A stretch of 64,000 nt of DNA, from contig MZZL01000408.1 of assembly GCA_002749535.1 (NCBI GenBank), forward strand, positions 1,808,042 to 1,872,041. Reading direction: 5' to 3'. The notes below the pieces were generated by a model. It worked only from the letters and a program-made list of their open reading frames with translations. It ran no database searches and had not been told where the DNA came from. This stretch comes from Apophysomyces variabilis (taxonomy: Eukaryota > Mucoromycota > Mucoromycetes > Mucorales > Mucoraceae). The translations under genes were made by a program, and so were the position numbers. Below are positions 24,700 to 35,735 of this stretch, piece after piece. The first letter of the stretch is position 1. Every line of letters begins with the position of its first letter.

Positions 24700-25640
24700 G
24701 ATTCGATCAGACAACGTAAAAGAAGGGAACAGGCCAAAGAATAAAGGATTTTTTTTGTTTTTACCAATCACAGCCTCCGGAATTTTAAATATCTAACCAA
24801 TCAGCTGAGGGAGTTAATGGCTAAATTGCGAGCCGTTGCTGCAGATAAAGGTCATCAAGCCCACAACAGTAAGGGGTTTCAACCATCTTTATATTTATAC
24901 CTTGTAGAAACTGGTGATTAAAATAGTTAATTACAGCAGCAAACGAAATCTATAACTGACGGTTTCTACTAGTCTACAAGCAAAAAGTTATGTGTCCTGT
25001 AGAAACTTTATATTTGAAGATCAACCAATCATATCAGCCTTTTAAAATCCCGCTTTTCACAACGTATAAATTATAACGATGACAGAAATTGGGAAAGAAA
25101 ACCTGTTATATGTCCGTCATAGCGACGGTTGCCGGCCTTCGCATCCTGTTTAATAAAATAAGCAATTTGCTTGTGTAAATAGCTAACAGCAGCACCTACC
25201 AGTGTGGTGGCTTTCTGAAGACGACTGTACTCACCTATAATAAAGATATATTAGCTGCAGAGATCTTAGGGACCATAGGCTACCCTTTCGTGACCGGTAG
25301 TCCATTGTCCGGCCCATACTTTGTTCATGTTCTCCACTATCTCTTTTTTCCCTTTGTTTACGTTTTCCAATCCCAAAAATTATAATCTCGCATTGTATCG
25401 AAATGAATCGTACTGATAACTTCGTTTTCATCAACGAAAGAGATTGTATAAGGAAATAAGAGCGTTTGCCTTTGATATATGTTTGCCAGATGCTAACGTC
25501 CAGATCGGAAAGTTCGTTATGATCTACTGACCGGAATTATTGCTCTGGTCCATAAGGCTCCGGGCGGTCATAAAAAAGAATCGGGTTACCTATGGTCCCT
25601 AAGAAACTCGTATTAGCTGTTAAAGCTGCCACACTTTAAA
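24700..25640. promoter_or_regulatory. DBP2 promoter and spacer
   Basis: About 940 bases upstream of DBP2. CCAAT-type sequences (ACCAATCA at 24763-24770, AACCAATCA at 24795-24803, and CAACCAATCA at 25022-25031) recur within 270 bases of each other, which could be promoter elements. A 67-codon minus-strand frame (25231-25434) is not recognised. The right part grades into Fanzor-derived DNA. Confidence 0.4.
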
Positions 25641-25644
25641 CATG

Positions 25645-28600
25645 ACGGTTACCTTTGAAGGATGGTATCGGGAATGTTGGATATTCCAGCGTCGAAATAG
25701 CTGGGATCAAATGGTGGCAACGTTATTCTCTGCAGAAAAAAGGCTGCTGATCGCCGCTAGTCCGATGGCCACGGCGGCCTGAACGTCGCGATTTTGAGTC
25801 GTACGCCCTGCTTTAAAAGTAACACACTTTGAGTTGACACAACACGAGCTTCCATTCATAGTACGCCATTTAGTCTCCTTGTAACGACGCCCTTTTGGAT
25901 AAATTATCTTTTGAAAACAGAAGACGCACGTTTGCGAGCTACGATGCTCATCTCTCATTGCCACTGGGTGTACCTACGGTGGCTCGCCCGTAACCATTTG
26001 CCTCCACGCTTAAGGTGGCCTTTCAGTCTGGACCCAACACACGTCCCTTGGGTGCCAATCGCCATAACTGGAATTACCCTCCTTCCGCTATCATGTAGCT
26101 CCGCTTCCATCGCAATTTTTCTTCTTTCGTTTGCAACCACTCTATCGTATACTCTCTCCTTGTAGAGATCTTGTATCACCTTTTCATTGTGCCACCTGTT
26201 CGATTGGTTAAAATTCTCTCAATCTCTTTCTACAGGTCCGACCAATCTACAAATGTATATGTTATCGATGGTTGTCCAGAAAGACTACCGATTACCTCTT
26301 GACAACGATAATATCTTGGACTGACATAGCTTCCTCTATCGAGGCTTCTTTCAATTGCTCTTCTGCTGCAAGGATCTCCGCATTCGACTGTAGCAATCAT
26401 CAAATAAGCACAACATATCGTAGCTGACTTAGTTGCCTTCTTTCGACGCTCCCGTTTCTTGCGAAATGTCCTTGCAAATGTTGTTTCATCGAGCGATTTC
26501 GCCGTGATACGAATCGGCTTTGGCAGCTGGAGCATATCAGTAGGAGAAACATCGATATCATCATCGTGGTCATTGACGTCATTGACGCCCAGCATGGAAT
26601 ATCGATTGTAAAGCTGTAGATGGAAATCTGCTCTTTGTCTGGTAATAGGCACTGTAATCGACAGCACTTGTAAACCATAATCAGTGCCACTGAACGTTAA
26701 CACGTTGTTCTGATCTTCTAAAAGTGGCGTAAGGTCTAGTCGGCCTACGCTGTGTTCACAGCCGGAGCGTCTCCCACTTTGCGGTCTGCACAGGCTATCC
26801 TCTTATTCTTCTTCTTCTTCCTCCTCCTCCTCTTCCTCTTCCTCATCGTCGTTGTGCTCGTCGTCTTTTTTCTCCTTTTCCTTTTTGTATTTGGCATCTT
26901 CTTCATCAGCCTCTGTTTCCTCCATTTTCTCGTCTTCTTCTTTGCTTTTTCTCTCTTTCCTGCCAGCAGCACTTTTACTTTTTTTCTTTTGATGCGCTTT
27001 CACCAACTGTACGATGCTGTATATTAATATACTTTTTTATGCTGATGCAATTATACATTCAATGTTACCTATTCCAATTTATACTTCTTCCTTCTTGTAT
27101 TTGCTAACCGATCGTGTACTTGATTCAAAGCAATTTGTTGCTTTGACCAGTCTAATTTTGCTGCTTTTAAAGCTTCATAGCTCATTTTCTGCTGTTGAGA
27201 CGCTGCTTCCTTTTCGGTAATGTTTTCATGCTTGTCTGCCTTTCTTTTGTCCATTATGCGCTTTTGGCAAATAGCTTGTTTTTCTTGATAGCTAGAAAGC
27301 AAACTTGCAATTAAGTTCGTGGCTTCTTTGACAAGCTTGGTGTGTTGACATTTCAACGTTTCAAGAGTTTTTACACCCTTCTTTGCATCATCGAGAGCCT
27401 TTGCCAACTTTATGCGTGCTTTGTTGTTCGATGTTCGGCTCTTGGGCATAGGGTGCCTTTTTTCTATAATACTTCTTTCGTCTCGCCTCGTACCGTGACT
27501 CTATATGTCTTCTTTGTTCACAAAATGTTACCGTCAATAGTGGCAATTTTCTGCGGAGTTACTGTGATGCGCCAGCGCGGTGCCAATGCAGGCTCCTTGC
27601 ATGTTTTTTCAATAGCCTCTACGTTGAAAACCGATCTTACCACTGTTCATTTCTCTGCTATTGCTTGGTCTCTGTTTGTGAACACTGAACCGTGTGCCTT
27701 GTAAATATCAAGCTGGGCATAGCTTGACCGAAACATTTCATACATGGCTACTGCATGGAGTGGTAGTGCGTGAACAGAAGCAGGGCTGATTGTGGGACAT
27801 ATCGAAGCAGTGAACTGTATCCAATCGAACAGAGCAGAGCATTCGCCAATACGGCGAAATTGAGACACAGAGGTATACAAGAAGCGATTTGTTCTCTAAT
27901 AACGTACGGTCTTTATGCGTCTGCGATATTCATCACGGTATCGATTTCTTGATGAGAAAATGCGTCGTCCGCATGACAGGTAGCTTGCATATCTTGCATT
28001 GTAACATTGCCGGTGATCTTATCTGACTGTAGGAGGGCTTTGGTAATAGCTTGCAGGATATCGAGCTTTTGCCTGCTTTGCTCATTTGTCTCCTCCTCCT
28101 CCTCCAGTTCTACTTCTATTTGTTCGAACGCACCGATGTGTGTTTCACCGAGGGATATCAAAATCTTTGCTTGCTGCTCCTATTTTGCCTCTTAAGCAGA
28201 TATCCTAATGAGTAATGAAGTTTACCTCTTCTTTGTAACCGACGCTCGGTTGTTCATTTGCTCTATTTTTATTAATTTTGGGTTGGACCTGGACTCCGAT
28301 CGCGCAAGCAATTGGTTTTCGAGTCGTTCGTTCTCCTCAGCGCATGTCGCCGCACGCGTGGCTAGCCTTATCAAGGTATCATATTCTCCTTCCTACTGGA
28401 TCCGCTTCTTCAATTTTCGCAATTGCTTTTTCTCGTTCTTCAATTTCCTTTCGATTGCTTTTTTCCGATATTGGTACTTGATCAAATGTTGCTGTTCGAT
28501 TTCTTTTTCTCTTGCTAGCTTTGCTTTCTCTCTGATTTCTCGGACTTTTTCTTCATGTCTTGGTGCAAGATTAACACGGAGTAGAACACGCAATAGGTGA

Positions 28601-29700
28601 TTCATGCTTCTGTTGTAAAGAGATCCTGCGCACGTATTCTTTAAATTCGTCGAAAATTGCTTCATGTAAAAATGCGACATCCTGCAAAGTCCATCGGGAA
28701 TTGAAGGCTGATTGTCAAGAGCTTGATCATGGAACTGCATCCAAAAGCTGTGTTTTTCTTTACTCTTGATTCTTTTGTGCCAAATATAATCCATGCAGAA
28801 ATTGGATGTGGTTGTCGTTCAACATGGAAAGTAGATCGTTGTTTCGCTTGCCTGGCATCTCGTCAAGAAACTCAGGAAGATTATCTGGCATTGGGAACTA
28901 CAGGTACAAAATAGTCATCTACCAGCATACTTTTGTCGCGTAATTTTTCTTCGGGTACAACTGCACGGATATCGAAGCCAGTTGACGTTTGGTCGAATTC
29001 GGCTCGCACGGAACCTGATGCTGGGTCTAGAGACAAGGAAACCGAGTCGTATTTCAACGTGGTAGCACGCACAACAGCTGCCAAGTCGGACACATGATCG
29101 ATCACTTGCACAGACGTCGACTCTAGCGTGTGCATAAAACTGCTTTTCAGATTTTCATCAAAGATCCAGCCGCACAACGGATTTCAAAGGAATTGTATAT
29201 GCACTGAAAAGTTTAGTGGAGTTTTCATCCTTTTTGGGTCTGCTCTGCTTTCCTTCAGCTTTGGCCACAGCCAAGACATCATCTAAGTTGTCGACCGCGC
29301 ATTGTCTCCAAACTTCGCCTGTTTCATGGGACGAAGGGAGACTAGAATGTATCTGTTTTTCTATTGTCCCTTTAAGGACGCTGCTTTTTGTCTGCCTTCT
29401 CAAAACTTCCTCGAGGAATTCTGTCTGCTTTTCGAGAGCTTGTTGCAAACGATCCATCCTTTTTTCTTGAGCCTTCAGTCTCTTTTCTTTTGTTTTGGCA
29501 GACTGTTTTCCTTTCTTGCATTTTTGTAGAATTTTTGCTTTCATTTTTCCAGAGTTCGTTTGCTATAGTACTTTTCAACTTCTGCAAGAGTACTCCAAAC
29601 AAAGTATTTTTGGTTTGATCGTAGGATATCTGAGGCTCCGTTTGCCTTTTTCTTTTTCTTCTGGCGTTACCGCGTGGTGTAGGTAGTTGTATTTTGTTCA
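25645..29700 (-). pseudogene. Long decayed Fanzor (TnpB-like nuclease) element, copy A
   Basis: A run of minus-strand frames that together look like one transposon-borne Fanzor gene, read from 29700 down to 25645. N-terminal part (29690-28390): basic coiled-coil sequence, including EKAKLAREKEIEQQHLIKYQ. Middle (28160-26720): coiled coil plus a poly-Glu run (about 26805-26850). RuvC-I motif: FSGTDYGLQVLSITV (about 26690). Linker: LPKPIRITAKSLDETTFART. RuvC-II region: VIPVMAIGTQGTCVGSRLKG (about 26060). Zinc ribbon: SSQTCVFCF and CCVNSKC. RuvC-III: NRDVQAAVAIGLAA (about 25760). The frame changes several times, including between the RuvC-II region and the zinc ribbon, so the copy is probably dead unless introns explain some shifts. 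Membership of the part above 28.2 kb is inferred from continuity of strand and composition. No terminal repeats were identified. Confidence 0.68.
26803..26972. repeat. Low-complexity tract: poly-Glu / TCC-TTC run
   Basis: Pyrimidine-rich trinucleotide tract (CTT, TTC, TCC) on the plus strand, encoding a long Glu/Asp/Lys run on the minus strand inside Fanzor copy A. This is simple-sequence expansion within a decayed or acidic linker region. Confidence 0.7.
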
Positions 29701-30189
29701 TAGAAGATGTAAAAATGCTGGATCTAGTTTTCAAAGGTAAAAGGAAAAGGCGATATGCGAATCGTTGTCTGAACTGTTGTCCAATTTTCACTTGACAGAT
29801 TGGACTGCGAACTTTTCTGAGAAAAAAAAACTGAAACTTTATCACTTTATTTATCGTGGCTAGCTCTCATGTAGTTGAAAGGGAGAAAGAAGATAAGTAG
29901 AAAAATTCGATTCGGGCAACAGAGAAAAAATGGGCAAGTCATCATAACGAGTGGCAAAAGAAGCAAAAGACCAAGGATACAAAGTATAAAGGACTTTAGG
30001 TTATAGTGATTGCTATTGAAAAAGAAGCGTCAATATGGGTAAAGAAAATCACAGGAAAACAAGGGACAAAGATTAATCTGACTTGAATCTTTCATGATCG
30101 CACTCCCTTACCTTTTGCTACTTTAAAATCCAACCAATCTTGATTTTTGAAGAAGGACGGAAACAGTTCGCTTGCAACGTATCAGCGAA
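29701..30189. other. Spacer between Fanzor copy A and the Ndc10-like relic
   Basis: About 490 bases of purine-rich, AT-rich sequence with no recognised frame. Both flanks are minus-strand transposon remains, so this is probably part of one or both elements or an insertion junction. No clear terminal inverted repeat was seen by eye. Confidence 0.4.
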
Positions 30190-30600
30190 AGGTACGAGAG
30201 CATATAAAGCACACAAGTGAACCCCTTTGTGTCAGATACAGGCCGCATAATTGTGCCGGTTGGTTCGCTTAGTTTTGCCTTCCATCAAAAGAGCGATCAA
30301 AGCTGGGAATTTGCTGTAAACTTCCTCCTTAAAGTTAAGAAAAAAAATTCTGCGAGCTCCAGAACTCGCGTGGCCTCTCTTCGCAGTAACATTGTAGATT
30401 GCAACAGAAATCTCATACAGTTGCGCAAACGCGCCTCCGTGTTTGCATAAAGGTAGTACATGGACATGTTGAGCAGCTCCTCAGACGTATAACCGTCCTG
30501 GATCGTCCCGTTACCACGGTCGAAGTAATTGCTTTTTTCTTCGTTGATTCGTGGCTGATCTTGCTTTGGAGCCACATCTTTAGGTCTCTCCACAAGAATG
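30190..30600 (-). pseudogene. Ndc10/Gcr1-type DNA-binding domain relic
   Basis: Minus-strand frame reading DRGNGTIQDGYTSEELLNMS, MYYLYANTEARLRNCMRFLL and LLRREATRVLELAEFFFLTL, then a stop and, in the next codons, GKTKRTNRHNYAA and KGVHLCAL. This order (YTSEEL, L-R-C-FLL, LLRGE-x-R-x-ELADL, GKTN, KG-x-x-C) matches the Ndc10/Gcr1-like domain of Mucoromycota transposon proteins, a tyrosine-recombinase-like fold. It has stops and a frameshift and lacks both the N-terminus and the catalytic C-terminus. It is a fragment, not a working gene. The family call is from motif memory only. Confidence 0.55.
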
Positions 30601-32368
30601 CCGATGTGGGTTTAATCTCAACGCTGTTTGAGTGAAGTAAAGACTGCAATCGGCTTTTACGTACGAATCCCGCATAAAACGTCCAAATTGCTAAGGTGTA
30701 CCGTCGTTTTCTTTTGGATATCCTCGTATGGAAATTACTTCAAGAATAAGTTTTGCATCCGTTATGATGTGACCATCTGTGTGCTGCTGATCGCTACAAT
30801 AGACTTGCAGAAAATTCAGCAAGCAACTGCGTGCTACGGTTTATATAAAGAATGAAATAACAAGTACGTTACTATTAATTGCTTCTGTTTCAATTCATAT
30901 TGAGCTTTTGTGCTGGAGCTTTGCATCTCCATTCAAACTCAATGCACGCACAACAACTTCATGTTCTCGCGTACAGTTTTGAATCGACCCCTATAACGCA
31001 GGCTCAGTAACAGCAGCACTACTACTTGCAACCGTTAGAGAGATATCCTCCCGCTGCTGCTCCAGGGTACATGCTTCGGAGACACTGCTGTTGAACGATC
31101 ATATTTGGAACATTCAATGTAGTGCGTCACTGGCGTTTGGAAGACCTAGCTATTAAAAGGTTTTAAGGAAAAAGAAAAGAGTACATTTGGATTCTTTATA
31201 TAAAGAACACATATTTTGCGGCAACCATATGCAGTTCGTTGATATATCCCAGTACATTTAGTTTCAAACATTGTTGATTTTTTATCCTCTTGTTGGTGAG
31301 TATCCGTTATAAGATGACAAATTGGATAAGAAGAGACACCGTCGATTTGTTTGTCGAATGAATTGTATAATAATGTAACAGATTTTTTGAATCGATCACA
31401 AACCTAGTTTTGGGCTAAAATGAAACAAAAAAAATGTATCTTATGTATGGATTATGAATAGACATCCTTAGTTACTTATCTTATATTGATCATCTCATAG
31501 ATATAAAACTTTTTAAACCAACAGAAAATTCCATTCATGATTAGGAATAAGTAGCAGAGTTTCTCTCACGTTTAGTTTGAAGCTGAGAATTATTTTTGTC
31601 GTACGAAAGGGCACTCCCTGCCTCTGCTTCAGAGCGAGCATCGACAAAAGAAATTTTTGGCAGACAGAGGTCAGTCTAAACTACCTAAACGGATGGTATT
31701 CGAAAGGAAGATATGCTTTTGAACCGACAGACTGTTGTCAAGCAACGCATAGTTTGGTTTTTAGTCGACACCAAAAGGGTCTTGAACAAAACATAAACGT
31801 TCCCTGCCCGTTAGCAAACAACCAATCAAAGGAGCGACACCGTTTAGATACAGATGGGAGACGCCCTATAGGTGACATAAATCACAAAGTTTGGCCTCAT
31901 ACAGCCCTAAACCTAATGCTGCTTGCAATTACGTCAAATATGGAACCTGCCCAACCTCGATACTCGTATAACGCAAGTATATTTAACATTTATAGATCCC
32001 TATGTTCCGTTGGCTTAAAATATAAAAGTCTGTTAAGGACTTGCATGACGAAACATGCCGCTTTCTTTGCAGGCGAATGAAAAAGAATCGTGTTTCAGCA
32101 CTAAGTCTGCTAGGGCGCGCAAATCTTGTATGCTCCGCCCAACAATACCGAACGGAGAACAATTCGACGAGTGGTCGATACCGAGTGTTAAAAATGAGCT
32201 ATCCCATTAAGCTCAGCTATATGTCCATGAGGATTTCTATACTTCTTCTGCGATACAATGCGGTAATCTCATAGATGGAATATTCTCCATGCCGCTTTAG
32301 CACGAAAGAGAGCTACATCACTTCAATGAGGCGAGGATATGGAGAGAAACGATTGGTAAGTTCGAACA
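30601..32368. other. Repeat-derived spacer with unrecognised frames
   Basis: About 1.8 kb with no gene I can support. The largest open frame is 167 codons at 31577-32080 (+). Its composition is protein-like but it matches nothing I know, and it ends 290 bases before the next Fanzor relic, so it may be transposon debris. Another frame at 30628-30855 (+) has a hydrophobic stretch and no recognisable family. Confidence 0.35.
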
Positions 32369-34490
32369 ATGACACCAATCAAATTTTCAAGAGCGATAGG
32401 GTTATTGAATGTGCCATTAGTCTTGCTTGCGGACGCGATTTTTGCAGTGACTGATTACGAGAAGCTTGCTCGCTCTACTTGTCCTATTGTGTGTGCTTCA
32501 GCTGTCTATTCCCTTCCGCTAAGCCCAGCGACCGCGTTCGAGGTTTTATGCAGTGTCAAGGGTGATGATATGGATGGTTTTGATGCCTTCGGCCCCGACG
32601 GAAAGATCATCACGACCTTGCCAGATGCAAGACATAACCCACATCATATTATGGGGGCATTCTTCGATTTAAATGCCCGGATCGCATATGCGGAAAGCAT
32701 GAGCTTAAGTTTGATTATGTAATCAAAATCAGTACGCACCACACTGCAACCATTTTAGCGTAGTTCTAGACAGTAAAGAGTTTGTCAACTCAAGCTGTGA
32801 TAAAACAAAGAAGAAGTCAACACGTGCTTCAGCATCAACGATCAAAAAAAGCCGAAGAAAGCAGTATCGCAACGGCTATGGAAAAAAATCTTCACGGAAG
32901 CCACAAGTAGCATTAAAGAGATTGAGGCGAAATAAAAGAGTGTAATAAAAGGATACAATACATATCTGAGTAGATCGATGTAAGGAAACAGAGCAAATGG
33001 GATACGTCAAATGCGATTGCCGAGCGGCAAATCTTTAAGAAGGAAGGACAACAAAAGTTACCGCTGAGCTGCTTTTAGGAAGTAACAAGCTACAAGATCT
33101 CCGATATCAGAAATTCGTAGCTATTAATTTAAGTATCTTTGTCGTCGTTGCACTCACTAACTATGTGTTTATTTATCACAGTATTATATCCAGGAGCAGT
33201 TAAGAAAGGAGAAGGGAAAAAGAGCGAATTGGCGCAGGGAACGCAAAAGACAAGAGGAAGACAAGCAAAGCATAACGAAGGTCACTTCTAATAAATACAA
33301 ACACGAGGATGAGGCTTCAAAAATGGATTTGAGCGGCCCAGCTGACAAACAAGAAAGCAACGCTGTGTTTGCTGGAACTGATTATGTGTTTGTTACCATG
33401 TCCGAAACACTGGTGTTGCTCATGGAATGGTTAAATTATCACTTGGAGCTTTATAATCACTTTACTGTTCTGGGGAGAGTGAGGAGGCGACTTCAAGTGA
33501 TAACGCAGAAGGGAGAGGGGAGAAGGAGAATGACCATGGTGACGAAACCCAGGATTTCCAAAAGATAGCTAAACCATTCGAGACCAAAGCAAAGTATATC
33601 GATGATATTTCTTTCATTTGACGAATGGCGAAACAATGGGAGTATCGGAGACATGTAATAAGGGCATAATTTTGTGAAATACGCTTTTAATGACACCGCA
33701 TGTGATTGTACAGGCCACAGAACAGGAAAGACGAGTAAAAGAAATTGAAAATCGGCAGAAGCAAAATAGCGTCAAGTCTGCGACTAGCTCGGAGGATCTA
33801 AGCAATTATCGCAAGGATATTATATGAAGTAAAGCTGCCAATTCCAATTGGTTCTCATTTCTTTTTCACATATAGGAAGCAATGGATGGCAGATCAGACC
33901 AGCGAGAGTTTTACATGCAAAAGAAGTCGGTTAGAAAATAGAAAGAACTTAGCAGATTTACACTCAGAAGACTTATTCAAAGATTGCGACCACCGAGCGA
34001 GATATCTCAGAAAAATAAAGATAACTTGATTATGTGTACTGGAAACGTAGGAACGGCTGTAGGGTCAACCATAAGGGAACGTGCAAGACGTGAAGGTAAA
34101 AAGCTGAGGCGCCAACATATGCAAAATGTATGTGTCGTAATCACATGAATTTCGTAATTCGTAGACATGTCCCTACTGCTTCCAGCCGCTTACATTACCA
34201 TAATAAGAGCAAGTAAATAAGTGGGTCATGAATCACAGAAGTGTTATCTGCACCAACTGCGAATTCCCAAGTGTGAAGATGGGCTATGCAACCCTGGGGA
34301 GATATACCAATGCTGCCGTCAACATCGCACTGGCGGGGAGTAAGCGCATGCTAAGTTCATCCTATCGACCTCTTCCTGTCTTTTGCCGACAAAAAGATGG
34401 CAGAGCGTACGACACGGATGTAAAATTGTTTAACTCATTTCTTGCCATTTCGGACGGAATGCGCAAGGAGCGCCTACGCCAGCTGTAGGA
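32369..34490 (+). pseudogene. Decayed Fanzor element, copy B (same family as copy A)
   Basis: Broken plus-strand Fanzor gene. A 117-codon frame (32369-32722) may be its N-terminal part. Lys/Arg-rich debris follows (32820-32940). The RuvC-I motif appears at about 33367 as FAGTDYVFVTMSETL with YHLELYNHF downstream, closely parallel to copy A. KYIDDISF at about 33600 matches the ITAKSLDETTF linker of copy A. The RuvC-II region reads TGNVGTAVGSTIR (about 34040) and parallels copy A's TQGTCVGSRLKG. The zinc ribbon has CPYCFQPLTLP (about 34170) and CTNCEFP (about 34252). The last motif reads GRYTNAAVNIALAG, where an active copy should have an Asp near Tyr, so the RuvC-III Asp seems lost. Many stops and shifts separate these pieces. 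Confidence 0.62.
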
Positions 34491-34959
34491 TACAGTGTAT
34501 GTTTCAAAAAGGCATTAAATAAAGCATGACTAAACTTTTTCTCTCCTATCATGCTGTTTTGATCTTACAAGCTGCATTTGGTGAGTCGACCAATTTGAGC
34601 TTAGCTCTGGCTAATCTGACTCTCGCACAGATTATGTACAGAGCCTGTATCTATAGCGGATTTCTTGGATAAACTAGGGAGATGACAAAGGATTCAGACA
34701 AAACGGTGTAGACTATGGAGCGCTAAAACATCCAAGTCAGTCTATTACTGTGATGGGCTGTTAGATCTGCGGCTTCAGCACCTGGTTCATACAGCGTTGC
34801 ATTAATGGGAACGTCAAGTTGAGCTATCTACAATTCTTTCCATGAGTTTCAGAGTGCTTACGGCATTGTTTATTTGCAGTTGACCGTAGATGGCAACCCT
34901 TTTTCAACAGTTGTTGTTTAATGGTCTGTTTGTGTAACGTACCTATGTTTACCATGATT

Positions 34960-35735
34960 GTGCGTGTTTGAATCAAATTTCGCGACTCTGTTTTATTTAT
35001 TACAAACATCCTATAACGAACTGACGGATTTTTTCGCCCGGTCATTGAATCAACAGCCGAAATTTCGTAATTACCGCGGGAGACAAGAATGGACGCTGAG
35101 CTAACAAACATCTTCATCACTGGTGTCAGCGAGTATGAGACTTGGATGAGCCGTCCGGCAGACCGCAACAACCAAGACAACGGAAAAGAGGAGCCCGCGT
35201 CGCCCGTTTTCAGGCACCGGTCCTATTGCTCCCCTCCAGACTGCTGTGCCGCCAACGCAAGGGCAACCTGCTGAAGAGAAGACTTTGTAAGTTATCAGAA
35301 ACGTCACTGCAATAGAAAAGTTGTCCCTCTTTTCTCACACGTACATAACAATAGTAAATGGGTAAAGGCACCGATCAACAACAAGGTGCGCAGGATTCCT
35401 GTTGTCGGGTTTGGCTCTGGGCAGTTCGGTCGAAGGCAGTATGGAGGCAAACCTGTAGGCTTGGCTGACAAATGCCGCAAACTTTTGAAGAAGGCAGAGC
35501 ACGAAGGTAGGCTCATTGTCATGAGCATTGGGAAACATAGCACGTATAAAGTATGTTCCAGGTGCAACAAGAAATCCATGGAACGAATTCCTGCTGTAGA
35601 TCTCAGTTTGTATACTGTACTAACTTGTACCAGTTGTCGCACGGTATGGTAGCGAGATATCAACGCCTCTAGAAATGTTTTTGATATCTGTCATAACACT
35701 ATCTACCATGGTCGCCGGCCAAGTACTTTTTTAGT
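34960..35735 (+). pseudogene. Fanzor relic of a second subfamily, copy C, with an in-frame stop before RuvC-III
   Basis: Plus-strand C-terminal part of a Fanzor gene. The frame 35386-35652 reads PVVGFGSGQFGRRQYGGKPV (RuvC-II region), then LADKCRKLLKKAEHEGRLIV, STYKVCSRCNKKSMERI and YTVLTCTSCRTVW, giving CxxC and CxxC zinc-ribbon pairs. A TAG stop at 35650-35652 follows. In the same frame the sequence goes on RDINASRNVFDICHNTIY, the RuvC-III Asp motif, then HGRRPSTF. One base change would explain the stop. Upstream (34990-35340) the frames are broken, and RuvC-I is not seen. It differs from copies A and B in its zinc ribbon and RuvC-II region, and resembles the 14.6 kb relic. Confidence 0.65.

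Noticed and set aside
26752..27027. A 91-codon plus-strand frame rich in Phe and Leu, resembling a membrane protein
   Set aside because: It is the complement of the poly-Glu tract of the minus-strand Fanzor relic; CTT/TTC repeats read as Phe/Leu.
31577..32080. A 167-codon plus-strand frame
   Set aside because: Longest unexplained frame in the spacer, but no motif, no clear start context and no continuation. It could be part of Fanzor copy B's upstream region; not called.
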